Shown: positions 7,677-19,106, numbered from the stretch's first letter. The stretch: 64,000 nt of DNA from Azohydromonas aeria (GCF_009760915.1 NZ_VIDQ01000007.1:62001-126000), one strand, 5' to 3'. Numbers and translations: made by a program. Notes: generated by a model not told the origin, from the sequence alone.

Positions 7677-10235
7677 ATGAAGCACCTGGCCGCGCTCTAC
7701 CGCCGCCCGGGCCAGCTGGCGCTGCAGCTCAGCGCGCTGCTGCTGCTCATCAGCGTGCTGCCGCTGCTGCTGTACTACGCCGTGTCGTACCGCGCGGCGG
7801 AGAAGACCATCCTGGAGCAGGCCTCGCGCCACAGCCTGCAGACGCTGCGCAACCAGCGCGACGTGCTGCAGCTGCACATCGACCAGGTCGAATCGCTGGC
7901 CGCCAACCTCTCGCAGAGCGAGGAGCTGGTGGCCACGCTCGGCGGCGCCTCCGGCACGGGCTCGACCTACGACGTGCTGGCCACGCGCGCGCGCATCGGC
8001 TACCTGCTGAGCCACCACCGCAACCTGCGCGGGCTGGTGGCCATCGACGTCTTCGGCCTGGACGGCACGCGCTACCACGTGGGCGACACGCTGGCGCAGA
8101 GCCGCGAGCGCTCCGATCTGCGCGACGAGCTGCTGGAGCGCACCATGCGCTCGCGCGCCTTCGTCACCTGGCACGGCGTCGAGGACAACGTCGAGAAGTT
8201 CTCCGGCGTGCAGAAGGTGCTGGCCGCCTCGCACATGCTCATGGGCGCGGGCCCCGGGCAGGCGCGCGCCGAGCCGGTGGGGATGCTGCTGATCAGCATC
8301 TCCACCGTCGACCTCCACGAGCGGCTCTCCCGCGTGTCGCTGGGCGAGGGCGCGTCGCTGCTGGTGCTCGACCAGCGGCGGCGCCTGATCCACCATCCCG
8401 ACGCGGCGCGCATCGGCCAGGCCGTGACGCCGGAGTTCGCCGCGCTGCTGCGCGGCCCTTCGGGCTCGTTCACGCAGCGGCTGGGCGGCGAGGAGGTGCT
8501 GCTGAGCTACGAGGCCCTTCCCGACCAGGACTGGGTCGTGGTCAGCATCGTGCCGCAGCACACGCTGCTGGCGTCCATGGCCGAGCTGCGGCGCGTCGCC
8601 GGCGTGATGCTGGTGCTGATGGTGGCGGTGATCCTGGTGCTGCTGCGGCTGTTCGCCATGCGCATCGTCGAGCCGATCGCGGCGATCGCCCAGGGCTTCC
8701 GGGACTTCCGGCTGGAGCGCATCGCGCCGGGCTGGCGCATGCCGCGGCCGCGCTCGCTGCAGCCCATCGTCGACCTGGCGCAGTGGTTCAACGCCTTCCT
8801 CGAAGGCATGGAGCAGCGCGCGGCCGCGCAGGGCGAGATCGCGCAGCTGGCCTTCTACGACCCGCTCACCGGGCTGCCCAACCGCCGCCTGCTCATCGAC
8901 CGGCTGCGCCAGGCCATGCCCGACAGCGCGCGCCGGCACCAGTCGCTGGCGCTGATGTTCCTGGACCTGGACAAGTTCAAGACCCTCAACGACACGCTGG
9001 GCCACGACGCCGGCGACGCGCTGCTGCGCCAGGTGGCCGAGCGGCTGAAGGCGGGCGTGCGCGTGGGCGACACCGTGGCGCGGCTGGGCGGCGACGAGTT
9101 CGTGGTGCTGCTGCAGGGCCTGGACGCCGACCGCGACGCCGCCGCGGCCCAGGCCCAGGCGCTGGGCACGCGGCTGCTGCGCGCGCTGGCCGCGGACTAC
9201 GCGCTGCTGGCCGACTCGGCCTACCGCTGCTCGGCGAGCATCGGCGTCGCGGTGCACGGCGGCGGCGGCAGCAGCGGCGGCGGGGCGGAGGCGCCGTGCA
9301 GCCTGGAGGAGCTGATGAAGCAGGCCGACATCGCCCTCTACCAGGCCAAGGAGGCCGGGCGCAACACGCTGCGCTTCTTCGAGCCGGCGATGCAGGCACG
9401 GCTGCTGGCGCGCACGGCGCTGGAGCACAGCCTGCGCCAGGCGCTGGCCGACGCGCAGTTCCGCATCCACCTGCAGCCCAAGGTCGATGGCTGCGGGCGC
9501 ATCGTCGGCGCCGAGGCGCTGGTGCGCTGGCAGCGCCCGGGGCACGGGGCGGTGCCGCCGCAGGAGTTCATCACGCTGGCCGAGGAGACGGGGCTGATCC
9601 TGCCGCTGGGCGAGGCGGTGCTGCGCCAGGCCTGCGCGCAGCTGGTGGCGTGGAGCGCCGACGCGCGCCGCGCGCACCTGGGCCTGGCCGTCAACGTCAG
9701 CCCGCGCGAGTTCCGCCAGGCCGACTTCGTGGCGCAGGTGCTGCGCGTGCTGCGCGAGACCGGCGCCGACCCGGCGCGCCTCACGCTGGAGATCACGGAG
9801 AGCCTGTTCGTGGACGACGTGGCCGACGTGGTGGCCAAGATGGAGGCGCTGCGCCGCGCCGGCATCGCCTTCGCGCTCGACGACTTCGGCACCGGCTACT
9901 CGTCGCTGGCCTACCTCAAGCGCATGCCGCTGCGCGAGCTCAAGATCGACCGCTCCTTCGTGCGCGACGTGCTCAGCGACGCCAACGACGCCACGATCGC
10001 GCGCGCCGTGATCGCGCTGGGCCACGAGCTGGGCCTGGAGGTGGTGGCCGAGGGCATCGAGACCGAGGCGCAGCTGGAGTTCCTGCAGGCCAACGGCTGC
10101 CGGCTGTTCCAGGGCTGGCTGTTCGGCAAGGCGATGGCGGTGGAGGAGTTCGAGGCGCTGCTGGAGCGGGAGGCGGCGGCCACCGCTGGCGCCACCGCCA
10201 CCCCGTCGGCGCAGCGGGTGCGGCTGGCGGCGTGA
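7677..10235 (+). CDS. Membrane-bound GGDEF-EAL protein with periplasmic Cache-like sensor
   Basis: 852 residues from ATG 7677 (a TTG three bases upstream is less likely). A transmembrane helix at about residues 17-37 and another at about 305-328 (VAGVMLVLMVAVILVLLRLF) flank a periplasmic domain of about 270 residues of double-Cache type. A short HAMP-like linker follows. The GGDEF domain is intact (RLGGDEFVVLL, near residue 472; LDLDKFKTLNDTLGHDAGD). The EAL domain is intact (GAEALVRW near 611; DDFGTGYSSL near 735; KIDRSFV). It can in principle both make and degrade c-di-GMP. Position after the type I secretion/adhesin genes and the binding protein suggests control of adhesion (inference). 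Confidence 0.9.
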   Translation: MKHLAALYRRPGQLALQLSALLLLISVLPLLLYYAVSYRAAEKTILEQASRHSLQTLRNQRDVLQLHIDQVESLAANLSQSEELVATLGGASGTGSTYDVLATRARIGYLLSHHRNLRGLVAIDVFGLDGTRYHVGDTLAQSRERSDLRDELLERTMRSRAFVTWHGVEDNVEKFSGVQKVLAASHMLMGAGPGQARAEPVGMLLISISTVDLHERLSRVSLGEGASLLVLDQRRRLIHHPDAARIGQAVTPEFAALLRGPSGSFTQRLGGEEVLLSYEALPDQDWVVVSIVPQHTLLASMAELRRVAGVMLVLMVAVILVLLRLFAMRIVEPIAAIAQGFRDFRLERIAPGWRMPRPRSLQPIVDLAQWFNAFLEGMEQRAAAQGEIAQLAFYDPLTGLPNRRLLIDRLRQAMPDSARRHQSLALMFLDLDKFKTLNDTLGHDAGDALLRQVAERLKAGVRVGDTVARLGGDEFVVLLQGLDADRDAAAAQAQALGTRLLRALAADYALLADSAYRCSASIGVAVHGGGGSSGGGAEAPCSLEELMKQADIALYQAKEAGRNTLRFFEPAMQARLLARTALEHSLRQALADAQFRIHLQPKVDGCGRIVGAEALVRWQRPGHGAVPPQEFITLAEETGLILPLGEAVLRQACAQLVAWSADARRAHLGLAVNVSPREFRQADFVAQVLRVLRETGADPARLTLEITESLFVDDVADVVAKMEALRRAGIAFALDDFGTGYSSLAYLKRMPLRELKIDRSFVRDVLSDANDATIARAVIALGHELGLEVVAEGIETEAQLEFLQANGCRLFQGWLFGKAMAVEEFEALLEREAAATAGATATPSAQRVRLAA

Positions 10236-10563
10236 GGCCCGGCGCCACGCCCCAAACCAGCAGTTGACGGCGCTACGGTGCCGGGTCAACGGCGGCGGGC
10301 GCTGGCGCCGCCCACGGTCAGCGGCTTGGTGCTGGTCGAGCTGTACCTGGACCGCGCCACCGAGGCCTGGCGCGCTCAAGGACGTGCTGGACGCCAGCTA
10401 CCGCGGCGCCGACCACGCCTGATCATCGCCACGACCGAGCAGGACCCGTCCGGCGGCACCGCCATCGCCTGGTTCCGCCGCGCGGTTCAGGCCGCGGCGC
10501 AGGCTGGAGGGGCTGGCGGCGCCGGCGCGGTGAGGGGCGGGGCGGTCAGGCGCGCAGGTGCCG

Positions 10564-10674
10564 CTATTGGCCGCCGGAGTACAGGCAGGCGGTCTGCACC
10601 AGGCGGGACTTGCCCCACCGTGGCTGCAAGTAGCCCACCACGTCGCCGCGGTTGTCGAGGGCTGGAGGCCAGGG
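10564..10674 (-). pseudogene. Remnant of a HAF-repeat extracellular protein gene
   Basis: On the minus strand this stretch reads ALDNRGDVVGYLQPRWGKSR and on to LYSGGQ and a stop. The INNRG(D/Q)VVGY motif is characteristic of HAF repeats, and an intact HAF-repeat PEP-CTERM gene in this window (39355-40422) has ALNNRGDVAGYAADAQGSRS. Only about 36 residues resemble the family and there is no signal peptide or sorting signal, so it is at most a fragment. Chance similarity cannot be excluded. Confidence 0.3.
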
Positions 10675-10900
10675 GCGCCAGGAACTCGCCGGAGCGCGTC
10701 GAGCCGTCGAAGCGCGGCGGCGTGGTGCGGCAGCGCACTTCGGTGCCGGCCTCGGCGTGGATTCGTTGTGGAGTACGGCGTGCTGTTTGCCGTTGGATTG
10801 GTAATTGCTATGGCGCAAAATTTTTTCAATTCGGAAGCACATATTTCGTCTTCGACAATACATGGGTCATACGCATCGCATTTGATCTTCGAATGCCACT

Positions 10901-10995
10901 CCGTTCGCACTGAAGTATCGAAGGCCGAATCAGACAGGCTCGAAAGCCCGCACACCGTGCGGGCCGTTCACCCTTCGATACCTCAGGGCGAACGG
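10901..10995. repeat. Nested inverted-repeat element (MITE-like)
   Basis: The outer arms at 10901-10924 and 10972-10995 are 24 bp each and are inverted copies with two mismatches (ccgttcgcactgaagtatcg... against ...cgatacctcagggcgaacgg). Inside is a perfect 8-bp hairpin, gcccgcac/gtgcgggc, at 10946-10964. The arms resemble the 'gttcgccctgag..tcgaagg' dispersed repeats frequent in betaproteobacterial genomes. It sits immediately downstream of vapB, where a vapC toxin gene would be expected. Confidence 0.7.
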
Positions 10996-11077
10996 GAAAG
11001 AATTTGTCCAGCGGATAAATCCGTTACCCATCGCACCCTCAGCCTTGGCGATTTTGGCATTATCTTTGCAAGCGCCA

Positions 11078-11314
11078 TCACAGCGCATCCCTGTCAGCCT
11101 GTTCCTGGTCGCCGCGGCCTTCGGCCATGAAGTCCGGCGAGAAACTGGCGAATTTATTCAGCACGCCGGACAGCGAGCGGCGAGCAGGCCGGATGCGAAT
11201 CTCGTCGCCAATCCGTTCTATTTCAAGTTCCATATCCGTCCGCCCGTAAGCCAGATCGGCAGGAATTAAAACCGCTTGGGAGTCACCGTCCATGAAGATT
11301 CGCGTGGTGTGCAT
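11078..11314 (-). CDS. vapB: VapB-type antitoxin, AbrB fold, without adjacent toxin
   Basis: 78 residues starting MHTTRIFMDGDSQAVLIPAD, the swapped-hairpin AbrB/SpoVT DNA-binding domain of VapB antitoxins. The C-terminal part (SGVLNKFASFSPDFMAEGRG) is the toxin-wrapping tail of this VapB subfamily. GGAG eight bases before the ATG at 11314 supports the start. In the family, vapC (a PIN-domain ribonuclease) follows within a few bases. Here an ATG overlaps the stop but the frame ends after about 31 codons with no PIN motif. The toxin appears lost, leaving an orphan antitoxin. It could still bind DNA or neutralise a VapC elsewhere. Confidence 0.8.
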   Translation of the reverse strand: MHTTRIFMDGDSQAVLIPADLAYGRTDMELEIERIGDEIRIRPARRSLSGVLNKFASFSPDFMAEGRGDQEQADRDAL

Positions 11315-11433
11315 GGCCGCTCCGGTAGGGAAATGACAGTGGTTGTACTCCACTGCCGCAGCGGGCAAGCCGGACGGTTCATTCCAAATCCAGCTCGCTG
11401 GCTAAATGATTGTTCGCGCAAGCGTTTGTAGGA

Positions 11434-11492
11434 AGCCCGCTTGCCGGCCGAATTCGTGGCCACCGTGGCGGGTTCGGCCCGCAAGCGGGCCT
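11434..11492. repeat. REP/BIME-like inverted repeat
   Basis: The arms agcccgcttgccggccgaa (11434-11452) and ttcggcccgcaagcgggcct (11473-11492) are near-perfect inverted copies around a 20-bp centre. The flanks gtagga/taggaa add to the resemblance to repetitive extragenic palindromes. It lies between vapB and the end of the convergent-side glycoside hydrolase gene. Apart from this, the 291-bp stretch 11315-11605 shows nothing I can name. Confidence 0.65.
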
Positions 11493-11605
11493 AGGAAGAA
11501 ACTGGCTCGCCGTTTCCCAGGTCGTGGGACGTGCGAAGCACGGTGAACAACTCCTACCGGCTCCGGTCAGCCGCTTGCTGTTTCACCGGCTAGAACGAGT
11601 CGGTG

Positions 11606-12859
11606 TCACATGCAGAACCTCCCCCCCTCCACTGCCTCCAGTGCCGTCAGGAACGCCGCCGCGTTCCAGCTCTGCCCCGCCATTCCGCAGGGTTTCAGGG
11701 AGCGCCCGTGGAACCACTCCGTGAAGCGCCAGTCGGCCGCCGCGTTGGCCTGCGCCAGCTTGACCAGCTCGCGCCGCGCCAGCTCGCGCTGCCCCATCAG
11801 TGCCAGCGCCTTCACGTAGAAGCCGCCGATGAAGGGCCAGATGCCGCCGTTGTGGTACTGGTGCGGGTGGTTCTGCTGGTGCCGTCCCATGTAGGGGCGC
11901 CACAGCGCGTGGTCCTGGGGAATGGGCCGCAGCACCGCACGGCCCGGGTACGGCGTGCCGGCGCCGCCGGCCTGCAGCGTCTTGAGCACCTGCTGCGCCA
12001 TCGAGTCGCCGGCCAGCCCGTACAGCACCGCCAGCACGTTGCCGAACACGTCCCCTTCGTCGCCCGTGAACGACAGGTTCACGAAGCTCAGGTACAGCCC
12101 CGGGTTCTCCTTGCCGCGGCGCGCGTAGTGGCCCATGAGCCGGCTGCGCCGGTACGCGGGCAGCCGGCGGTCGAAGGGATTGAAGAGGTCGTTGAAGTGG
12201 CAGCGGGTCTCCTCCCACTGCGGCAGCTCGTACAGCGACTTGACGCGGAACCACAGCGCGTTCGTATAGAGCACGTAGCCCGAGCGCGGCATGATGTCCG
12301 CCCAGTCGCTGGCCTCGTTCTGCTGCAGCAGGAAGAAGTGCTGGTGCTCCTGCGCCTGCAGCCAGGCGATCGCCTTCTCGACCTGCGGCTGCCAGCGCGC
12401 CTTCAGCGCCGGGTCGCGGCCATGGCGGCGCACGTGGTCCACCGCGATCAGCCACCACAGCGTGGCGTCGATGCAGCCGAGATACCAGAAGTCGGCCTCG
12501 GTGCCGGCCGGGTCCACGTACTTCGGGATCTGCCCGTTGCCAGCCTGCCCGCGCGCCAGCGCATCCAGGCTGGCCACGGCACCGGCTTCGAGTTCGGCGT
12601 CGCCGCTGCCGGCCATGGCCAGCACGCAGATGGCGGCGTCGCGCCCGAACACGCGCGTGTAGCTGCGCGACTCGGCCATCGCGCCGGGCGTGGCCGCCAG
12701 CACGCCGCCGGCGGTGCAGTTGCGGCGCAGCAGCGCCAGCGATTCCTGGCGGCATCGCTCCAGCAGCGCGGCTTCCTCGTCGGCGTGCGCCGGCAGTGGC
12801 GCGGGTGAATGGGCGTCCTTCAGGGTCAGCATGGAATGGTCTCGGGCAGCGCTGGGCAT
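11606..12859 (-). CDS. GH100-like (alpha/alpha)6-barrel glycoside hydrolase
   Basis: 417 residues from ATG 12859; ATG 12832 is a possible alternative and neither has a strong ribosome binding site. There is no signal peptide, so it is probably cytoplasmic. Motifs resemble neutral/alkaline invertases and amylo-alpha-1,6-glucosidase-like proteins: YTRVFGRDAAI (a YxxVFxRD element with a candidate catalytic Asp), DWADIMPRSGYVLYTNALWF, HQYHNGGIWPFIGGFYVKAL and a C-terminal EWFHG...GQSWNAAAFL. The substrate could be sucrose or a glucan branch. The window also holds a glycogen operon at 26-37 kb. It is last in a minus-strand series after two histidine kinases, 135 bp from the nearer one. Confidence 0.65.
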   Translation of the reverse strand: MPSAARDHSMLTLKDAHSPAPLPAHADEEAALLERCRQESLALLRRNCTAGGVLAATPGAMAESRSYTRVFGRDAAICVLAMAGSGDAELEAGAVASLDALARGQAGNGQIPKYVDPAGTEADFWYLGCIDATLWWLIAVDHVRRHGRDPALKARWQPQVEKAIAWLQAQEHQHFFLLQQNEASDWADIMPRSGYVLYTNALWFRVKSLYELPQWEETRCHFNDLFNPFDRRLPAYRRSRLMGHYARRGKENPGLYLSFVNLSFTGDEGDVFGNVLAVLYGLAGDSMAQQVLKTLQAGGAGTPYPGRAVLRPIPQDHALWRPYMGRHQQNHPHQYHNGGIWPFIGGFYVKALALMGQRELARRELVKLAQANAAADWRFTEWFHGRSLKPCGMAGQSWNAAAFLTALEAVEGGRFCM

Positions 12860-12994
12860 GGTTCAACCGGCATGGTCGCGCGCCCAATGCGCCGCCAACG
12901 CCGCAATTGCCGCCTCAAAGCCTGCCAGTTCACCCTGTCGCCACACTTGCCGTGACCTATGCACGGCACGCGCGGCGCTCGCGGGGACGCGCCT

Positions 12995-14674
<1,680 letters not shown>

Positions 14675-14887
14675 GGGCGGCGGCAGGTGTTGGAAGGCAT
14701 CTCGGATGGACCCCGGCGCGGGCGTAACCACCCGTTCGCGCAGCCTACCCGCGCACCGGGGCTTGCGGAAGCGGCAAAACCTCCGGCGGCCACGGTTTTG
14801 TCATGGGAGTTTTGTCATGGACAGCGCGGCCTTGCACGTACGGCCAGGAAAGCTGCGCGCGGCGCCGGTGCCTGCGCCGGCTTCCGG

Positions 14888-17059
14888 CTAACCGGGCACC
14901 AGCGGGGTGCGCAGCCGAAGCCGGACGCTGAAGGTGCTGCCCCGGCCCGGCGCGCTGTCGAGGACAAGCTCGCCGTCCATCATGTGCACCAGCCGGCGCA
15001 CGATGGACAGGCCCAGCCCCGTGCCGCCGAAGCGCCGCGTGGTCGAGCCGTCGGCCTGCGTGAAGGCCTCGAAGATGCGCTCCTGCGCCTCCGGCGCGAT
15101 GCCGATGCCGGTGTCGATCACGTCGAAGCAGAGCAGGCAGCCCGTGGCGTCGCGGCGCGGCACGCCCACGCGCAGCGTGACGCTGCCCTGCGGCGTGAAC
15201 TTCACGGCGTTGCCCAGCAGGTTGATGAGCACCTGGCGCAGCCGCAGGGGGTCGCCCACGAGCTCGCGCGGCAGCTCGGGGTCGGCCTCGAAGTGAAGCG
15301 TGAGGCCCTTGGCGGCGGCCTGGGCCTGGACGATGGCGCGCACCGTTTCCAGCAGCGCCGCCGGCTCGAAGGGCACGGCCTCCAGGTGCAGCTCGCCGGA
15401 CTCGATGCGCGAGAGGTCGAGCACGTCGTTGGTCAGCGCCAGCAGCTGCTCGCCGGCCAGCGCGATGTGACCGACGAAGCCGCGCGCCTTGTCCGGCAGC
15501 GCCATGCCCGACAGCAGCTGGCTCAGGCCGATGACGGCGTTGAGCGGGGTGCGGATCTCATGGCTCATGTTGGCCAGGAAGCGGCTCTTGGCCTCGTTGG
15601 CGGCCTCGGCGCGCTCGCGCGCCTCGGCCAGCTGCGCGGTGCGCTGCGCCACCATCGTCTCCAGCCGCTGGCGGTACTGCGCCAGCTCATCCTCGATGCG
15701 GCGGCGCTCGGAGATGTCGAGGAACACGCCCACGGCGCGGCGCGCGCGGCCGTCGCTGGCGCGCTCGACGACCCGGCCCAGCGTCAGCAGCCAGACCCAG
15801 TGCCCGTCGCGGTGGCGCTGCCGGTACTCGATGGCGAAGAGCGGCGCCTGGCCGCGCAGGTGGCGCTGGAAGGCCGCGCGCGCCGCCTCCAGGTCGTCGG
15901 GATGCACCAGCGACTCCCAGGTGCCGTAGCGCGGCTCCATCGACGCCGGCTCGCGGCCGAGCATGCGCGGCCAGTGCTCGTTGAAGGCCAGCGCGCCGGT
16001 GCGCAGGTCCCAGTCCCACAACCCCAGCCCGGCGCCCTCGACCGCCAGCGCCAGGCGCTGCTCGCTCAGGCGCAGCCGCTCCAGCGTGGCGAGCTCGCGG
16101 CGCTTGGATTCGAGCCGGCCCAGCGCCCCGGTGGCCAGCAGCGCCATGGCCCCGGCGAAGGACACGGCCACCGCCGGCAGCACCGCGTTCTGCCGGATCT
16201 CGGCCTGCGGCACGCCGGTGAGCAGCCACCACGGCGTGCCCGCCACCGGGCGCCCGGTGACGAGGTAGTCGCGGCCCAGCGGGTCGGTGCCGTCGAAGGC
16301 CTGGCCCGGCGGCTCGCGGCCCTCGACCACGCGCGCCGCCGGCGACTCGGGCGTGGCCGCCAGCAGCGCGGCGCGGGCCGCCGGCCCGTCGCGCACGGCG
16401 CGCAGGATGCGGATGGCACCCGCGCCGTCGCCGTCGCCGCCGTCCACGCGCCACGCCATGCGCGTCTCGCCGCCGGGCGAGTCGGCGGGCCAGCTCGCCA
16501 GCACCGGCACCAGGAAGCGCTCGGCCCAGACGCGGCTGAGCAGCACCGGCGCCTGCGCGCGCGGCACGCCGGCCAGCGGCACCAGGAACTCCACCGCCAC
16601 GCGCTCGCCGACCGGGTGCGGGCCGCGCATCGCGCCCTCGGCCGTCAGCCCTTCGGGCAGCGCCGCGGGGGGCACCGCGCCGGGATCGGAGGACCACAGC
16701 ACGGCGCCGTGCGCATCGAGCAGCAGCAGCTCATCGACGTTGGCGCCGCGGCGCCACTCCGCCAGCCGCGCCGCCATCACCGCGCGCGCGCCGGCGTCGC
16801 CGCGCTCGTAGCCGCGCCGGTAGAGCTCGCCCTGGAACGGGCTGCCGCCCAGGAAGCGCAGCCCGCCGCGGCGCTCGCGCACCCACTCGGCCACCTGCTG
16901 CGCCTTGGCGTCGGCCAGCGCGTCCAGCCGCACCGCCTGGGTGCGCCGCTGCTCGTGCAGCACCCACAGCACGCCGGCCAGCGTCAGCGCAAGCACCAGC
17001 AGCAGCAGCGGCAGCAGGCGCTTGGTCAGGGGCGGCAGCGTCGGGACGGTGAAGGGCAC
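14888..17059 (-). CDS. Membrane sensor histidine kinase with periplasmic domain and PAS
   Basis: About 723 residues if GTG 17059 is used. No ATG lies before the first membrane helix, so the exact start is uncertain (17059 to about 17150). TM1 is at about residues 15-34 ([20 protein letters not shown]). A periplasmic sensor domain of about 260 residues follows, then TM2 ([20 protein letters not shown]). A PAS domain ([20 protein letters not shown]), a coiled coil, HisKA with [13 protein letters not shown] (His500) and a complete ATPase domain ([25 protein letters not shown]) complete it. No receiver domain is present. The signal sensed is unknown. Confidence 0.88.
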   Translation of the reverse strand: MPFTVPTLPPLTKRLLPLLLLVLALTLAGVLWVLHEQRRTQAVRLDALADAKAQQVAEWVRERRGGLRFLGGSPFQGELYRRGYERGDAGARAVMAARLAEWRRGANVDELLLLDAHGAVLWSSDPGAVPPAALPEGLTAEGAMRGPHPVGERVAVEFLVPLAGVPRAQAPVLLSRVWAERFLVPVLASWPADSPGGETRMAWRVDGGDGDGAGAIRILRAVRDGPAARAALLAATPESPAARVVEGREPPGQAFDGTDPLGRDYLVTGRPVAGTPWWLLTGVPQAEIRQNAVLPAVAVSFAGAMALLATGALGRLESKRRELATLERLRLSEQRLALAVEGAGLGLWDWDLRTGALAFNEHWPRMLGREPASMEPRYGTWESLVHPDDLEAARAAFQRHLRGQAPLFAIEYRQRHRDGHWVWLLTLGRVVERASDGRARRAVGVFLDISERRRIEDELAQYRQRLETMVAQRTAQLAEARERAEAANEAKSRFLANMSHEIRTPLNAVIGLSQLLSGMALPDKARGFVGHIALAGEQLLALTNDVLDLSRIESGELHLEAVPFEPAALLETVRAIVQAQAAAKGLTLHFEADPELPRELVGDPLRLRQVLINLLGNAVKFTPQGSVTLRVGVPRRDATGCLLCFDVIDTGIGIAPEAQERIFEAFTQADGSTTRRFGGTGLGLSIVRRLVHMMDGELVLDSAPGRGSTFSVRLRLRTPLVPG

Positions 17060-17159
17060 GGTGTCGGCGGAAGGGGTCCCGCGCGACGGCGGCGGGATCG
17101 GCGCCAGCTTAAGCCGAGCCGCGCCGGCTTCCGTGCGCCGGGGCCGTGTCGGGGCGCGG

Positions 17160-18422
17160 CTAGAGCTGCTCGCGCAGCAGGTTGGCCGCGGCGTCGAGCA
17201 GCCGGTGCCCGGGGCCGCGCTGGCGCCAGGTGGCCAGGTCGAGTTCCTGGCACTCGCGCATGTCACGCTCGAAGATCGCCTCCAGCCGCCGCGCCAGGCC
17301 GGCGTCGAGCAGGCCCAGCGTGATCTCGTCGTTGATCTCGAAGGAGCGGTCGTCGAAGTTGCTGGAGCCGATGGCGCACCAGCGGCCGTCCATGGTCATG
17401 ACCTTCTGGTGCAGCAGCGTGTGCGGGTACTCAAAGATGCGCACGCCCGCGGCCAGCAGCGCCTCGAAGTTGTGGTGCGCGGCGTGCTGCACCACGGGCA
17501 TGTCCGAGGCCTGGGCGGAAGGGACCATCACGCGCACGTCCACGCCGCGCTTCACGGCCGCGGCCAGCGCGTGCACGGCCTTCTTCTGCGGCAGGAAGTA
17601 GGGGTTCTGGATCCACAGCCGCTCGCGCGCCATGCACAGCACCAGGTGGTGCAGGATCTTCACCGCCGGCGCCGCGCGCTCGGGCTTGGCGCGCGCCACG
17701 TGCAGCATCACGTCGCCCGCGGGCGCCAGCCGCGGGAACACGTCCTCGCCCACGAACAGCTCGCCGCACTCGGCCACCCAGTTCTCGCTGAAGGCCGACT
17801 GCACCGCGTGCACGCCCGGCCCGCGCAGGCGCAGCCCGATGTCGCGGAAGGGCGGGCCGCCCTTCATGCCCTCGTAGAGCCAGTGGTCCACGATGCAGTG
17901 CCCGCCCACCAGCGCCACGCGCCCGTCGGCGATGCAGGCCTTGCGGTGGTCGCGCCGGTTGAGCATGCCCAGGTTGCGCAGCCGCGGCGCGTGGTAGCGC
18001 ACGATGCGGCAGCCGGCCGCGGCCATGAGCCGGTCGGCCGCCTCGCCCATCCCGCTGCAGCCGCGCGCGTCCAGCAGCACGCGCACCTGCACGCCGGCGC
18101 GCGCCCGCTCGGCCAGCGCCGCGGCCAGCCGCGCGCCCAGGCGGCCCTCCTTCCACAGGAAGGTCTCGAAGTGCACCGACAGCCGCGCCGCGCCGATCTC
18201 CTCGAACAGCGCGTCGAAGAAGTCGCCGTTCTCCAGCAGCTCGACCGCGTTGCCCTCGACCAGCGCGGCGTGCGTGAGCCCGCTCACCGAGGGCAGCAGC
18301 TCGTGCAGCGGCTCGTTGCACTCGTGCGCCATGGCCAGCTCGGGGTCGCGGTGGCGCTTGATGGACCAGATCACGATGCCCAGCACCACCACCAGCGCGC
18401 CCAGCGCCAGCTCCCACAGCAT
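17160..18422 (-). CDS. Cardiolipin synthase (phospholipase D family)
   Basis: 420 residues from ATG 18422, which has GGGAAG six bases upstream; ATG 18437 is an alternative. One N-terminal membrane helix ([17 protein letters not shown]) anchors it. Two HKD motifs are complete: [10 protein letters not shown] (His159, Lys161) and [11 protein letters not shown] (His338, Lys340). Both are followed by the typical GG/GSSNFD segments. The enzyme joins phosphatidyl groups to make cardiolipin at the inner membrane. Length and single helix resemble ClsB/ClsC-type more than ClsA. It is divergent from the small gene at 18601. Confidence 0.88.
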   Translation of the reverse strand: MLWELALGALVVVLGIVIWSIKRHRDPELAMAHECNEPLHELLPSVSGLTHAALVEGNAVELLENGDFFDALFEEIGAARLSVHFETFLWKEGRLGARLAAALAERARAGVQVRVLLDARGCSGMGEAADRLMAAAGCRIVRYHAPRLRNLGMLNRRDHRKACIADGRVALVGGHCIVDHWLYEGMKGGPPFRDIGLRLRGPGVHAVQSAFSENWVAECGELFVGEDVFPRLAPAGDVMLHVARAKPERAAPAVKILHHLVLCMARERLWIQNPYFLPQKKAVHALAAAVKRGVDVRVMVPSAQASDMPVVQHAAHHNFEALLAAGVRIFEYPHTLLHQKVMTMDGRWCAIGSSNFDDRSFEINDEITLGLLDAGLARRLEAIFERDMRECQELDLATWRQRGPGHRLLDAAANLLREQL

Positions 18423-18600
18423 GTCGGCTTCCCACATGAGGGTGATTGCAACACCCGCGCGCAAAGGCGGCGACACCGCGCCAGGGCGGTTTTCCTCCCG
18501 CCGCTCCAGCGGGGCACGGGGCTTGCCCGGCGCGGGCCGGCCCCGGACGCCGCCCGGAGCGGCCCGGGGCCGACCCGACAAACCTCCAAGGAGTGACGCC

Positions 18601-18999
18601 ATGAACTCGCAGCACGATTCCATGCCCTTGCCCGGCGCGCTGCCCGCCGAGGCGCCGGTGCAGCCGGCCGGGGCCGAGGACAAGCGCGGCGTGCCCTGGG
18701 GCCGGCCGGCGGGCGCGGCCGTGCAGTCGGGTGCCGCCGGCGCGGACCCGCACGCGGCACCGGCGCCGGCCGCCCACGGCGCGGCGCAGGAACACGCCTT
18801 CGAACCGGACTACCTGCGCTGGCGCGAGGCGCAGCTGCGCGCGCTGGACGAGGACTACCGCGCCTGGCGCGAGCAGGGCGGCAGCGAGGGCGACGACTTC
18901 GCCGACCGGTTCACGCGCTGGCGCGCCGGCCGCGCGGCCGGGCCCGGCGAACCGGGCAGCCCCGGCGCACCGGACCGCGACCCGGGCCACCGTCCCTAG
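18601..18999 (+). CDS. Unknown small acidic protein with WR motifs
   Basis: 132 residues, preceded by AAGGAG at the right distance. The N-terminal half is Pro/Ala/Gly-rich and probably disordered. The C-terminal half carries two similar helices, DYLRWREAQLRALDEDYRAW and FADRFTRWRAGR. No signal peptide or membrane segment is seen. I do not recognise a named family, although small proteins with repeated F/YxxWR elements occur in Burkholderiales. It lies between a cardiolipin synthase and a membrane-associated YtxH-like protein, which hints at envelope stress, but this is only context. Confidence 0.6.
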   Translation: MNSQHDSMPLPGALPAEAPVQPAGAEDKRGVPWGRPAGAAVQSGAAGADPHAAPAPAAHGAAQEHAFEPDYLRWREAQLRALDEDYRAWREQGGSEGDDFADRFTRWRAGRAAGPGEPGSPGAPDRDPGHRP

Positions 19000-19106
19000 C
19001 GCCGGCCCGCGGCGGCACCCGGGACGGCGCCGGGGCCGTGCGGGAACATCGGTTGCAGGCTCCCGGGCAGGGCCGCGCCGGCTGCGGCCCGCACAAGGAG
19101 AGGCTC

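Larger units (their letters stand above)
10236..11077. other. 842-bp scar region without an intact gene
   Basis: No open frame here has a recognisable full domain. The first part (10236-10560) is high-GC and contains short coding-like stretches in shifting frames (for example LVLVELYLDRATEAW on the plus strand) that I cannot assign. The middle holds a HAF-repeat-like fragment on the minus strand. From about 10780 the base composition drops sharply (runs such as caaaattttttcaattcgg), then comes a nested inverted repeat at 10901-10995. It looks like a site of past insertion and decay beside the vapB gene. Confidence 0.5.

Noticed and set aside
10278-10913. 211-codon plus-strand frame in the scar region
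   Set aside because: Composition changes abruptly from Arg/Ala-rich shadow to AT-rich random-like sequence, with no ribosome binding site and no recognisable domain.
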